DNA of 64,000 nucleotides, taken from NCBI RefSeq assembly GCF_004104375.1, contig NZ_QOVM01000001.1:248001-312000 (forward strand), given 5' to 3'. The stretch comes from Leeuwenhoekiella aequorea (GTDB lineage Bacteria; Bacteroidota; Bacteroidia; Flavobacteriales; Flavobacteriaceae). The notes beneath the pieces are model-generated. The model saw nothing but the letters and a program-made list of their open reading frames with translations. It made no database searches and had not been told where the DNA came from. Both the position numbers and the translations under genes were made by a program. Every line of letters starts with the position of its first letter. The first letter of the stretch is position 1. Below, piece by piece: positions 28,301 through 36,535 of the stretch.

Positions 28301-29409
28301 GTGGAGGGGGAACTTTACTCAATGTCGGAGATCAAATTACAGCAACGCAAGAACTATTTATCTATGCACGTAACGGAACCCGCTTCTTTTGTGAAGATGA
28401 AAGTAGTTTTACGATAACAATTTCAGAAACACCCGTGTTACCAACACAACCGGATATTGAATCTTGCGGAAGTTATGTGCTTCCAGATTTACCTCAGGAT
28501 GTCTACTCGCAAGCTTATTATTTGAGACCAAATAAGCAAAATCCAATTGACTCTTCAGATTACGAATTACTTCCAGGATCTTACACGATATATAAATATG
28601 CTGAAGCTTTAAATAATGCTACTTGCTTTGCAGAAACTTCATTTGAGGTAACCGTATACCCATTATTAGATCTTGTGGTTGAAGGCGGCACAATTTGTAG
28701 AAATGCAACTACGGGAGATGTGGAGCGTGCGGTATTTTTAGATACGGGTCTCGATCCTGCAGCATTTCTGGTAAGCTGGACGCTCAATGGAGAATTAGTA
28801 AATCAAGGGGCGGCCTATACAGCAGAAGAAGCAGGTGTATATACAATTACTACTCAAAAATTGACTCCGGATACGGGAGCGGCTTGTAATTACAATGCAA
28901 CAACAGTTACGGTTTCAGAATCTGCAATTCCTGTTATAGAAGCTACTGTAACCCGTCCTTTTGAAGACACCTCTGGAATACGTGTCGAGATCCTCGAAGG
29001 TTTTGGTGAATATGAATATCAATTAGATGATCAGGCATTTCAAAACACCCCAGAATTTATAAATGTATTACCCGGTCCTCACTCCGTAACCGTGCGCGGT
29101 AAAAATGGATCCTGCGGCAGTACCACAATACAAGTTCAGGTAATAGATTACCCAAGATATTTTACACCTAATAATGATGGTTATCACGATACGTGGAATA
29201 TTACCTCATTGTCTGATTATCCCGAGGCTCAAATATTCATATTTGACCGGTTTGGAAAACTTATCAAAAACATTTCTCCTTCAGGAATAGGATGGGATGG
29301 TACCTATAGGGGTATAAATATGCCTTCAGATGATTATTGGTTTAGAGTAGAATATACTTTTGATAATACGCCATTCGTTTTTAAATCACATTTTACACTC
29401 AAACGCTAG
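25351..29409 (+). CDS. Giant secreted protein with T9SS type B sorting domain and eight repeats
   Basis: This 1352-residue protein has a signal peptide (ending TANAQQ). The N-terminal 270 residues form a choice-of-anchor L type domain (GVILRTGEARLTGGGY and FDFIFASNEYGKWQC). A PKD/Ig-like region follows. From residue 541 to about 1110 come eight related modules, each opening with Cys and a CxxYxLPxLxNGxYFT-like line; the opening Cys residues are at 541, 610, 684, 749, 822, 894, 966 and 1039. The C-terminus is the type B (gliding-motility-associated) sorting domain, with RYFTPNNDGYHDTWNI, IFDRFGKLI and GWDGTYRG. It is probably a large cell-surface or released adhesin. Confidence 0.9.
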   Translation: MFRIFFLFFALLFSTANAQQVTVSNPRPADELVDLLFDDSCAAISNVSVSSVQAAGSFTNNGGAFPLANGVILRTGEARLTGGGYTGNLSELNSELNTNSDSYLQNLNDAVGNGAQIFETSFLEFDFIPLSSNFSFDFIFASNEYGKWQCTSQDIVAFILTDLATGNSQNLAVTAAGESVSVRNIRDQQFNPTCNSVNADLFDSYEVSNAQSTINMRGYTQVLNASSTLTPGASYNVRIVIGDSNDTNYDSAIFLSGGSFNTSVDLGPDLTLCNGEQARLDTGLDASIYTHLWYFNGNLISGQTGNSLPVNRSGTYSVIVRNNGCEITDEVVVSDLSILSLADLESCANGSQPSIFDLTQNDAAVLGVNPSQFEVLYFASVSDLNANRSIPASEVVTYSSTGNQTIYIRLRNRNTGVVCGIAEDFQLNTLPEIQITQPAPLSFCAVPGNDITFDLTSVNRQILGGQNPALFLITYFESQSDASTASNEVSSPYTIAAGSSGQALWARVAYIDYPDCFKVVNFNIEINDLPLVDQLSDVITCDAYELEPLSNGNYYTGSNGTGIRLNAGDIITEDIDLFIFNGPDENGCRSESSFTITFIAEFELNELDACGEFIIPPTPAGAFYTQPDGPDGTGRRLGTGDRLTSSQTIYFYFNDNGIICRNDAFDIIVHPLPPVDTPANVVACNSYTLPPLTNGAYFTEPEGAGTPLSPGDVINTTQSVYIFNDDSQCTNTYEWRIFIVTLFSNQQVCGSYEVPTVEAGEFYTQPLGGGARIPQGTILTTSQRIYYYVSTTDGLNCTNNSFFDIDIITIPQVDSLPNQLLCEGDSYILPALINGEYFEQPGRGGRQYNAGDAITTTQTIYINNQVLICQSETEFTVEVRPSLPVDNLTFVFSCEAYSLPELNNGRYFTQTQGQGTELFAGDQITTTQTIFVYNAYADFPSCYSENRFTINILGVEVPSFDDVAACDSYILPPLSAGNYYTQTGGGGTLLNVGDQITATQELFIYARNGTRFFCEDESSFTITISETPVLPTQPDIESCGSYVLPDLPQDVYSQAYYLRPNKQNPIDSSDYELLPGSYTIYKYAEALNNATCFAETSFEVTVYPLLDLVVEGGTICRNATTGDVERAVFLDTGLDPAAFLVSWTLNGELVNQGAAYTAEEAGVYTITTQKLTPDTGAACNYNATTVTVSESAIPVIEATVTRPFEDTSGIRVEILEGFGEYEYQLDDQAFQNTPEFINVLPGPHSVTVRGKNGSCGSTTIQVQVIDYPRYFTPNNDGYHDTWNITSLSDYPEAQIFIFDRFGKLIKNISPSGIGWDGTYRGINMPSDDYWFRVEYTFDNTPFVFKSHFTLKR
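26971..28690 (+). repeat. Eight tandem Cys-led protein modules
   Basis: Modules begin at codons 26971, 27178, 27400, 27595, 27814, 28030, 28246 and 28465, a spacing of 65-74 codons. Each has an N-terminal Cys, a Tyr/Leu-Pro line, NGxYFTQ or similar, a Gly-rich turn, a GDxIxxTQxIYIY-like strand and a second Cys. The DNA is diverged, so this is an old duplication array. Confidence 0.85.
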
Positions 29410-29550
29410 CTTTCAATCAATACTTATTATAATAGATTGAAGTGTTATTTAAACAAATTATGAGAACCAAAGGAGTGATTTAATTGGATAATCTTGGTGG
29501 CTCTGCAGGTATAGTTTATTTTTCCGCCTTCGACACCTTCAAATAGAGAG

Positions 29551-30138
29551 ATGAAAAAAGTACTTATTGTATTATTTATTACAGCAACCTGCATATCTGC
29601 ACAGGCTCAGGAATATAAAGAAACTATAAAAACCACCTTTACCGAATATCTGGATGCACTTGTAAATTCTGATTTTGATAAAGCAATGGATTATATGTTA
29701 CCAGAATTTTTTGAGATAATTCCCCGAGCAGAATTAATTACGGTGATGGAGAAAACATTCAACAATCCGCAGATGTCTTTTAAAATTAGTAACCCTAAGG
29801 TGTTACAGGTTGATGATGCTCAGGTAATTGAAGGGAAATCATATGCATCCTTAATATATTCTAATGATATGCAAATCAAAATTAAGGGTGAAGAAGATGA
29901 GACTGAAGAGCGAAAAGCAATGCGCGTAGGCTTAACTCAGGGAGCTTTTATACAATCTTTTGGCAAGGATAATGTAACTTATGATGAAGCAACAGATAGC
30001 TTTAAAGTACATGCAGAAAAAAGTGTTTATGCAATTTCTAAAGACGGTAAAAAAGACTGGAAGTTTATTGTTCTTGAACAACGACATCGTGAAATGCTAG
30101 AGAAATTATTGCCTGAAGCACTATTGGAGCAGAACTAA
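29551..30138 (+). CDS. Small secreted protein of unknown function
   Basis: This 195-residue protein has a signal peptide cut near ISAQAQ. The mature part starts with helices (EYLDALVNSDFDKAMDYMLPEFF) and continues with curved-sheet-like strands, a pattern suggestive of an NTF2-like fold; no catalytic residues are evident. I do not recognise a family. It is convergent with the lycopene cyclase gene with only 7 bp between the stops and no clear terminator. Confidence 0.72.
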   Translation: MKKVLIVLFITATCISAQAQEYKETIKTTFTEYLDALVNSDFDKAMDYMLPEFFEIIPRAELITVMEKTFNNPQMSFKISNPKVLQVDDAQVIEGKSYASLIYSNDMQIKIKGEEDETEERKAMRVGLTQGAFIQSFGKDNVTYDEATDSFKVHAEKSVYAISKDGKKDWKFIVLEQRHREMLEKLLPEALLEQN

Positions 30139-30145
30139 ATACTTA

Positions 30146-31294
30146 TTATTTTAGGCCAAAAAAAGATTTTATAAATTCTTTTTTAGGTAAACTCCATATT
30201 ATTTCAATGTCTTCTTTTACAGAACTCGTACCATCTAGAAACTTAAAAATTTTAGAGATATCATTCTTTTGAAACATCTGAGTAAAAAGCGCTGCACCCT
30301 GCTCATTGTGACGGTATAGAACATCTAAAAACAGTTTGTCATACCAGCGAAATCGATCTTTAATTTTAAAAGTATTTAAACTAGTATTAGATTTTAGAAA
30401 ATAGATAAGCGCCGCTGTTTTATTTACTGTATTTGTAAATGTATATCCGGTGCTACCACGGGTCCACCCTCCTGCAGTTCCTATAAGCATTACATTTTGC
30501 GAATTATGTTTTTCAAATGGGTAGGCAGTCATTGGGATGCACCCTTTTTCTATTGCGGTTACCTCGTATTGAGAAGCTCCCAGAGACTCCATATAATCTT
30601 CAATGGCAGTTTCATATTCAGAATTTGGTAATAAATCCTGAGAAAATAATGTGTACTCTACGAGAGCAGTTTTTGTTGAAGTAGGTAAAACATACATAAA
30701 TCGTGTATTGCCTTTTTGCTCGATGGAAAAATCCATTAACGTGGCAATTTCGGGATTAAAAACCGGCTCTTGTGTCTTTACTTCCCAGCCTATGAAATGT
30801 TGTTGTAATACAGGAAATGATTTTTGATTTTTTAAACGCTCTGGCGGAAGAATGCTGTTAAACACTTTATTAGCAAAATAAACATTTTGATCTGTAACCA
30901 CTTTAACGCCTATTTCTGTTTCAGTAAGTTCTTTAAAATTTTCAGTTTTAAAACTAACCTGTTCAGAAGCCTGAAGTAATGCAAGAGATTCTTTGTAAAA
31001 GTCGATGCCTTCAACTTTATTATAGCTATAATTTTTTAGCGGAATATTTTTATCATAGGATGCGCTTTTGAATTTTACAAGGTTCCATTTTTTAGAAATT
31101 ATAGAATCCCAAGGGATGGTGTTCTCACTCCAAAAGCACCAGGTTCTATCATTTTTAGTTTTATCTGAATTATCTATGATTAAAATTCGCTTGTCTGAAA
31201 AATAAGAATCGCTCACTAGCGATTTAGCAAGCAATAAGCCAGATAAACCTGCTCCTAAAATTAAATAGTCAAATTGAGGTGTTTGTGCTTGCAT
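30146..31294 (-). CDS. crtY: Lycopene beta-cyclase
   Basis: This 382-residue flavoprotein of the CrtY type converts lycopene to beta-carotene, a step toward zeaxanthin-type yellow pigments of Flavobacteriaceae. The dinucleotide-binding motif LGAGLSGLLLA is at residues 13-23. The cyclase motifs NDRTWCFW, QHFIGWEV, MDF, FMYVLP and GTAGGWTRGSTGYTF are all present, and the length is normal. No crtB, crtI or crtZ is nearby, so the pathway is split. It is the third gene behind the TonB receptor and thioredoxin-like genes (46 bp gap), which may link its expression to metal supply. Confidence 0.95.
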   Translation of the reverse strand: MQAQTPQFDYLILGAGLSGLLLAKSLVSDSYFSDKRILIIDNSDKTKNDRTWCFWSENTIPWDSIISKKWNLVKFKSASYDKNIPLKNYSYNKVEGIDFYKESLALLQASEQVSFKTENFKELTETEIGVKVVTDQNVYFANKVFNSILPPERLKNQKSFPVLQQHFIGWEVKTQEPVFNPEIATLMDFSIEQKGNTRFMYVLPTSTKTALVEYTLFSQDLLPNSEYETAIEDYMESLGASQYEVTAIEKGCIPMTAYPFEKHNSQNVMLIGTAGGWTRGSTGYTFTNTVNKTAALIYFLKSNTSLNTFKIKDRFRWYDKLFLDVLYRHNEQGAALFTQMFQKNDISKIFKFLDGTSSVKEDIEIIWSLPKKEFIKSFFGLK

Positions 31295-31340
31295 CTAGAT
31301 CTATATCTGAAATTTGAAAATTTAATGATACAAAAGCAAG

Positions 31341-31820
31341 TTAGTCTTCGAGATAATTAAGTAACGATGCAGAAGTATAATATTCAAAAATACGTTTATT
31401 TACTTCAAATTTTTCAGTAAAGAGCAGGGTAACGGGCAGTGAGAATGCTTTGCCGGTTCTACTGGCTATCAACAAAGCCAATTCATGAACCCCATTTCGT
31501 TTTGTAAGAGCTTGGGTGTTCACAAATCTATTATTGTCAAAATAGATAGTGTCTGTGGTTTCTACATTCATTCGAACAGCATAATAATCTGCGTTGATTT
31601 TGTTGATTACTTCTGGCTTAGTAAATACAACGCGATCAATTTTTTTACAATATGCACACCAGTCTGCGTGAAAAAAAATCAGTGTTTTCTTAGGGTCTTT
31701 CTCTAGCTTAACGTCTAATTCTTCCCAGCTAATCCAATTTATTGGTGGCGCTTTTGTTTGAGAATGAAGGTTTCCGAAATAAAGGAAAAAGCTAATGGCA
31801 AGTAGTTTTAAATAATCCAT
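31341..31820 (-). CDS. Periplasmic thioredoxin-like protein
   Basis: This 159-residue thioredoxin-fold protein has an N-terminal signal or membrane segment (about residues 3-20) and the redox motif WCAYC, with Cys55 and Cys58, within LIFFHADWCAYCKK. It resembles secreted DUF255/thioredoxin_7-like proteins. It should exchange disulfides or reduce a partner in the periplasm. It lies 18 bp after the TonB receptor gene, whose plug domain has an unusual CxxC, so the receptor may be its partner; that link is inference. Confidence 0.85.
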   Translation of the reverse strand: MDYLKLLAISFFLYFGNLHSQTKAPPINWISWEELDVKLEKDPKKTLIFFHADWCAYCKKIDRVVFTKPEVINKINADYYAVRMNVETTDTIYFDNNRFVNTQALTKRNGVHELALLIASRTGKAFSLPVTLLFTEKFEVNKRIFEYYTSASLLNYLED

Positions 31821-31838
31821 TATTAGAATTTATAAAGT

Positions 31839-34199
31839 CTAAAAATCACCAAATCGTATTCCGAAGTATAGCGTACGTGGACGGTTAGGTCCATAGATAT
31901 AATTTGAGTCGCGTAATGGACCCTGGTCAAAATCTTTTTGATAATTATTAAAAATATTTTGTACGCCACCGCTTAACTCTATATGTAGGTTTTCGGCAAG
32001 ATCAAAATGATACGTTGCTTTAGTGCTTATATCCATAAAGGACCGAGTTTTATCTAGAGTTAGAAATCCACTGTCGCTAATTACGTGTGGGGTAAGCATA
32101 CTACCAGTAAAGCTTCCTGTTAAATCCAGGTTTACAGCTTCGCTTACAGTCCAGTTTGTATTAAAAAAACCATACACATTAGGCGACCGCAAAAATTCGT
32201 TAGTTGAAACATCTGCTTCCAGTGCATTACGACCATCTGCTTCAAATAAAATTTGATCTTCATTGTAGATTGATTTTTGGTAGGTAATACCTGCTTGAAA
32301 TAAAAGTGCTTTACTGGGAGATAGGTGAAATTCGATATTTGTACCGGCAACATACGCACCACTTCCGTTACGAGATTCTTCAAGAATTGATCCATTAGGT
32401 AATGATGCACCTGTACTAACTAGGGTAAACGGATTTTCTAAGGTTGTATAAAATCCTTCAATAAGCAAACTGGTTTGCACCTTATTAAACACTTTTGTGA
32501 AATTTAGAGAACCCGTAAATGCATTTGAAAATTCACTTTCTAAATCGTTAGACAAAATTACAAAGCGTTGTTCACCACCCACCGAACTTATGTGTAAATC
32601 TTCATTAAAAGCTTGAGGGGCTCTAAAACCACGAGCATAACCACCTCTAAATTGTAAATTATCGGTAAAATTATAAAGTAGCGTTAAACGCGGACTTATA
32701 ACGGTTTGTGATACGTTTGCGTTTCTAGTGATATTCTCTATTTGATAGAATCCATCTACGTTAATATGATCTAAGCGCGCTCCTAACAAGGCTGTAAAAT
32801 TTGCTAATGGCTTCCATTCATATTGACTGTACAAACCATAATTATTTACTTTTTGATCAACGATACGAGTATAACCTGCAATGGCATCTTCAGTTTCATT
32901 AAGCTGATATTCTATTCCTGAAGTAAGAACATCCTCATTTTTGAAAGTATGTGTGAATTTTAGTCCGGATACAAATGCAAGATCGGTGGTTTTTCCAAAA
33001 GCATTATTAGCTGCGATAGAATCTGCTCGTGTTCTGCCACCACCCAGACCACCATAATAACTGTCTCGATCTGTATGCTGTATTGATGCATAGGTTGTTA
33101 AGTTGTTTGTATGATCATCATTAAATAAATCGTAATCTACACCAGCAAATATGGTATTGTGATCAAGCTCTTCGGTAATATCTGTGAACTGCGGAGCAAG
33201 ATTAAGTTGATCTCCACCACGCCGATATTCTCTAATTGCCGTAAAATCGAGCCCTATCTTACTCGTATTGTTAGGTCTGTAAAAGGCCTTTGCGCCCAGC
33301 GAATTATTAGTGAGTTTTGTGATTTCACTAAAACCATCCTCATTAGCGTCAAATGAATCGCGATTACGGTAAATCCCATACAAAGTGACACCACTTGACA
33401 AATCCTCACTTACTAGTGAGGTGTTTAGGTTTAAGCTACGGTCTGGTGTTTTACCAGCTATTAGACCAATATTACTGGTTATTTCCCAGCTGCTATTGAC
33501 CGGTTCTTTTGTAATAATGTTTATTGTTCCTGCAATGGCACTGGAACCAAATAAAGCAGAACCCCCACTACGTACAACTTCTACCCGATCAATAATGCTT
33601 ACCGGTATTTGTTCTAATCCATAAACGCCATTAAGTGCACTAAAAACTGGCCTGCTATTAAGCAGAACCTGTGTATATTGTCCACCTAATCCATTAAGTC
33701 GTACTTGTGTAAATCCGCAATTTTGACAATTTGTCTCGACACGTACCCCCGGCTGATAATTTAGGCCGTCTGCCAGAGAAATTGATTGTGTAGCTTTAAA
33801 GAGTTTCGAACTTAGCACATTTACTATTACCGCCGCCTTTTTTTTACTAATTCTATTGCGTGTGGCGCTAACTACAATTTCCTCTAAGCCAAGTAGATCT
33901 TCTATAAGAACAAAGTTTAAGGCGGTACTGCTGTAGTTTGCAGGGATAATTTTTTTTCTTAAGGTTTTGAAACCTACAGCTTGTATAATAAGCGTAACTG
34001 GCTCGTTAGGTAAATTTATTTTGTAAGCTCCATTGCTATCTGCGGCAGTACCTGTGTTGTGATTTTCTACAGATACAGTAGCAAATGGTAATTCTTGATC
34101 ATTAGCACTAATATTTCCTGAAACTGTCAACTCATTTTGACCTAAGCAGATGTTAAAAATATTTAGAATAAGTAGAGTAATAATATATTTTGCAGCCAT
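31839..34199 (-). CDS. TonB-dependent outer-membrane receptor, metal or siderophore uptake
   Basis: This 786-residue TonB-dependent receptor has a signal peptide and an N-terminal carboxypeptidase-like beta-sandwich (residues 23-100). The plug (about 105-235) has LGLEEIVVSATRNR and ends in ALFGSSAIAGTINIITKEP; a 22-strand barrel follows. The plug carries CQNC (Cys158, Cys161) in a stretch also seen in Bacteroidota iron/heme receptors of the HmuR/CirA type. It is divergent from a DtxR-family repressor, and the predicted operator overlaps its promoter, so the substrate is probably an iron, manganese or zinc complex. It starts an operon with the thioredoxin-like and crtY genes. Confidence 0.92.
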   Translation of the reverse strand: MAAKYIITLLILNIFNICLGQNELTVSGNISANDQELPFATVSVENHNTGTAADSNGAYKINLPNEPVTLIIQAVGFKTLRKKIIPANYSSTALNFVLIEDLLGLEEIVVSATRNRISKKKAAVIVNVLSSKLFKATQSISLADGLNYQPGVRVETNCQNCGFTQVRLNGLGGQYTQVLLNSRPVFSALNGVYGLEQIPVSIIDRVEVVRSGGSALFGSSAIAGTINIITKEPVNSSWEITSNIGLIAGKTPDRSLNLNTSLVSEDLSSGVTLYGIYRNRDSFDANEDGFSEITKLTNNSLGAKAFYRPNNTSKIGLDFTAIREYRRGGDQLNLAPQFTDITEELDHNTIFAGVDYDLFNDDHTNNLTTYASIQHTDRDSYYGGLGGGRTRADSIAANNAFGKTTDLAFVSGLKFTHTFKNEDVLTSGIEYQLNETEDAIAGYTRIVDQKVNNYGLYSQYEWKPLANFTALLGARLDHINVDGFYQIENITRNANVSQTVISPRLTLLYNFTDNLQFRGGYARGFRAPQAFNEDLHISSVGGEQRFVILSNDLESEFSNAFTGSLNFTKVFNKVQTSLLIEGFYTTLENPFTLVSTGASLPNGSILEESRNGSGAYVAGTNIEFHLSPSKALLFQAGITYQKSIYNEDQILFEADGRNALEADVSTNEFLRSPNVYGFFNTNWTVSEAVNLDLTGSFTGSMLTPHVISDSGFLTLDKTRSFMDISTKATYHFDLAENLHIELSGGVQNIFNNYQKDFDQGPLRDSNYIYGPNRPRTLYFGIRFGDF

Positions 34200-34221
34200 T
34201 TAAGTGTGTCTTAAAATAAAA

Positions 34222-34237
34222 TTTAGGCAAACCTAAA
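34222..34237. promoter_or_regulatory. Predicted DtxR-family operator
   Basis: TTTAGGCAAACCTAAA is a perfect inverted repeat (TTTAGG, 4 nt, CCTAAA) in the divergent region between the TonB receptor and the DtxR-type regulator. The TTAGG/CCTAA arms are like those of DtxR/SirR-type metal boxes. The site contains the receptor's -7 element and lies 4 bp from the regulator's own -7 element. Confidence 0.75.
34228..34235 (-). promoter_or_regulatory. Candidate -7 element of the TonB receptor operon
   Basis: TAGGTTTG on the minus strand exactly fits TAnnTTTG and lies inside the predicted operator, 29 bp before the receptor start. A -33 TTG is not apparent. Confidence 0.55.
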
Positions 34238-34240
34238 AAA

Positions 34241-34248
34241 TATATTTG
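34241..34248 (+). promoter_or_regulatory. Candidate -7 element of the dtxR-like gene
   Basis: TATATTTG exactly fits TAnnTTTG and lies 41 bp before ATG 34289. It sits next to the predicted operator, which suggests autoregulation. Confidence 0.5.
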
Positions 34249-34288
34249 ATTTTTTTGGCGTATTATTGCGGTATAATTAAAAATAACA

Positions 34289-34939
34289 ATGACATTTTCT
34301 GAGGAAAACTATTTAAAGTCTATTTATACCTTGCAAAAGGATAGTCCTAAAGGGGTAAGTACTAATGTGTTGTCTCAATACTTAGTAACTAAACCAGCTT
34401 CAGCTACAGAAATGATTAAAAAGCTGAATGATAAGGATTTAGTGGTATATCAACCTTATCAAGGAGTGTTATTAAATAAAAATGGCGAAGAGATAGCATT
34501 ACGTGTGATTCGGAAACACCGCTTGTGGGAAACATTTTTGGCTCAAAAGTTAGATTTTAGTTGGGATGAAATACATGATGTGGCTGAACAACTTGAGCAT
34601 ATTCAATCTGAGAAACTCATACGTGAATTGGATCGTTTCTTAGGATTTCCAAAGCATGATCCTCACGGAGATCCTATTCCTGATGCAGATGGCAATGTCG
34701 TTAAAATGGAAAAAAAGAGGGTTTCTCAACTAGTACCCGGTGATGTAGGTACTTGTATAGGTGTTAACGATACCTCCTCATCTTTTCTTCAATTTTTAGA
34801 TCAACAAAAAATTAAATTGGGTACTGTGTTAGAAATACTCAGCCTACAGGAGTTTGATAAAAGTATGCTTGTACGCATAGACGACAGGGAGCTGTCCTTA
34901 TCACAAATTGCTACAGAGCATATATATGTACGTATTTAA
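34289..34939 (+). CDS. DtxR-family metal-dependent repressor
   Basis: This 216-residue regulator has the DtxR/MntR layout. A winged helix-turn-helix covers residues 1-62 (SEENYLKSIYTLQ and SATEMIKKLNDKDLV). The metal-binding and dimerisation domain (about 65-140) contains RKHRLWETFL, HDVAEQLEHI and FPKHDPHGDPIPD. A FeoA-like SH3 domain ends the protein. With metal bound, such proteins repress uptake genes. The neighbours, a TonB receptor and a ZIP transporter, fit control of iron, manganese or zinc import. Which metal it senses cannot be told from sequence. The ZIP gene follows after 29 bp. Confidence 0.93.
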   Translation: MTFSEENYLKSIYTLQKDSPKGVSTNVLSQYLVTKPASATEMIKKLNDKDLVVYQPYQGVLLNKNGEEIALRVIRKHRLWETFLAQKLDFSWDEIHDVAEQLEHIQSEKLIRELDRFLGFPKHDPHGDPIPDADGNVVKMEKKRVSQLVPGDVGTCIGVNDTSSSFLQFLDQQKIKLGTVLEILSLQEFDKSMLVRIDDRELSLSQIATEHIYVRI

Positions 34940-34968
34940 AAAGAACGTTTTGATAATTCTACTTTAAC

Positions 34969-35790
34969 ATGAATGAATTAATTGATTATTTTGAAACTTT
35001 AAGCCCTGTTAGAGGAGCTTTTTATGCAACACTTTTTACGTGGGGAGTTACTGCATTAGGTGCATCGTTAGTGTTCTTTTTTAAAGGGATGAACCGTAAA
35101 GTGTTTGATGCAATGCTTGGTTTTACGGGAGGAGTAATGGTCGCGGCAAGTTTCTGGAGTTTATTAGCTCCCGGGATTGAAATGAGTCCGGGTGAAGGTT
35201 TTGTAAAAGTTATACCTGCTGCGGTAGGCTTTGCACTGGGTGCTGCCTTTCTATTTGGCCTTGACAAAGTGTTACCACATTTACACGTCAATTTTAAAAT
35301 GGAAGACAAAGAAGGAATAAAAACGCCTTGGCATAAATCGGTTTTGCTCACATTGGCAATTACATTACATAATATCCCAGAAGGTTTAGCTGTAGGTGTT
35401 CTATTTGGAGGTGTTGCTGCAGGTTTTGAAGGAGCAAGTATAGGTGGAGCAGTAGCTTTAGCGATAGGGATAGGCTTGCAAAATTTTCCCGAAGGTTTTG
35501 CTGTCGCTATGCCATTACGAAGACAAGGCTTTAGTAGATGGAAAAGCTTTAATTATGGCCAACTATCTGCAATAGTTGAGCCAATGGCGGCAGTTTTAGG
35601 AGCTTATGCAGTGATGACTTTCAAGCCTATTTTACCGTATGCTTTAGCTTTTGCCGCGGGAGCAATGATTTTTGTAGTAGTAGAAGAAGTTGTCCCAGAA
35701 TCACAACAAGATAACAATACAGATATTGCTACTTTAGGATTTATAGGCGGTTTTATACTTATGATGACACTGGATGTCGGCCTGGGTTAA
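34969..35790 (+). CDS. ZIP-family divalent metal transporter
   Basis: This 273-residue inner-membrane importer of the GufA/ZupT branch has about eight membrane helices. The metal-site motifs are intact: HNIPEGLAVG (His134) and QNFPEGFAVA (Gln171). A His-containing loop (LPHLHVNFKMEDKE) lies between helices 3 and 4. It is 29 bp behind the DtxR-like gene and probably in the same transcript, so the repressor likely controls its own transporter. Iron, zinc or manganese is the probable cargo. It should take up metal delivered to the periplasm by the divergent TonB receptor. Confidence 0.94.
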   Translation: MNELIDYFETLSPVRGAFYATLFTWGVTALGASLVFFFKGMNRKVFDAMLGFTGGVMVAASFWSLLAPGIEMSPGEGFVKVIPAAVGFALGAAFLFGLDKVLPHLHVNFKMEDKEGIKTPWHKSVLLTLAITLHNIPEGLAVGVLFGGVAAGFEGASIGGAVALAIGIGLQNFPEGFAVAMPLRRQGFSRWKSFNYGQLSAIVEPMAAVLGAYAVMTFKPILPYALAFAAGAMIFVVVEEVVPESQQDNNTDIATLGFIGGFILMMTLDVGLG

Positions 35791-35807
35791 TAAATTAAAA
35801 TATGTAA

Positions 35808-36530
35808 TTATAACTTAGAAAGTCCAATATTAAAAAATGCAGCAGTTCTTGATGATGCAACTGGTCCTTTCAAATAATAATTAACTATAAGTACATCATT
35901 AGCCTGAAGAAGAAGAACATTATTACCACTGGTTCCCCAATAATCTGAGCTAGGTAGACTTACTGCCCCATTAGTAATTATTACCGCATTAGAATTATTT
36001 AATAAAGCTTCAATTTTGTAATTATGATTGCCCGTGGGTAGACCCGTTGTAGAAAAGCCAGCTGAGAGTATATATGTTCCACTTCTTAGAACTTTAATTT
36101 CACCTGCCTTATCAGTCAATTCAAAAATTCCATTCGCTTCGCTTATAATATTTTGTTTATTTAACGGAAACGCTGTAGGTAAGTTATCTGTTCTGATTTT
36201 AACACCATTGCTTGTCTCTCCTTTATTTAATACAACTGAAGGTGTTTCTGGTTTTACAAATGTTCGCCAACTCGAATTCTTAAATATAAACCAGTTATTT
36301 TCTGTTGTATTAAACACTAAAGCTCCATCAAGTGGAGTAGGAATGGCTTCCATTTGAGCGGTAGTCATCCTGGGTTGTACCATACCACCCGTAGTACTTT
36401 CGATCTGTAGCGCAGATCCCGGAGCAATATCGGTTGTATTAATGCCAACACCAATGTTGTTTGTGGTATTTTGAGAAAACACAGTTGTAATACTTAGTAA
36501 TGCAATGGTTAAAAAACTCTGTTTAAACAT
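35808..36530 (-). CDS. Secreted protein with TNF/C1q-like C-terminal domain, paralogue 2
   Basis: This 240-residue protein has a signal peptide cut near TTVFSQ. The N-terminal half has the GIGINTTD, ALQIESTTGGMVQPRMT and PLDGALVFNTTE pattern found in Flavobacteriaceae surface proteins that resemble phage tail-fibre attachments. The C-terminal half (from about residue 140) has TYILSAGFSTTGLPTG and ends in AFFNIGLSKL, a beta-jelly-roll pattern like C1q/TNF domains. It is 5 bp behind its paralogue and clearly a tandem duplicate. A trimeric surface binding role is plausible but unproven. Confidence 0.75.
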   Translation of the reverse strand: MFKQSFLTIALLSITTVFSQNTTNNIGVGINTTDIAPGSALQIESTTGGMVQPRMTTAQMEAIPTPLDGALVFNTTENNWFIFKNSSWRTFVKPETPSVVLNKGETSNGVKIRTDNLPTAFPLNKQNIISEANGIFELTDKAGEIKVLRSGTYILSAGFSTTGLPTGNHNYKIEALLNNSNAVIITNGAVSLPSSDYWGTSGNNVLLLQANDVLIVNYYLKGPVASSRTAAFFNIGLSKL

Positions 36531-36535
36531 ATCTG

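Noticed and set aside
28142-28417. Second plus-strand frame within the T9SS type B gene
   Set aside because: It is Leu-rich only because it is a shifted reading of the repeat region.
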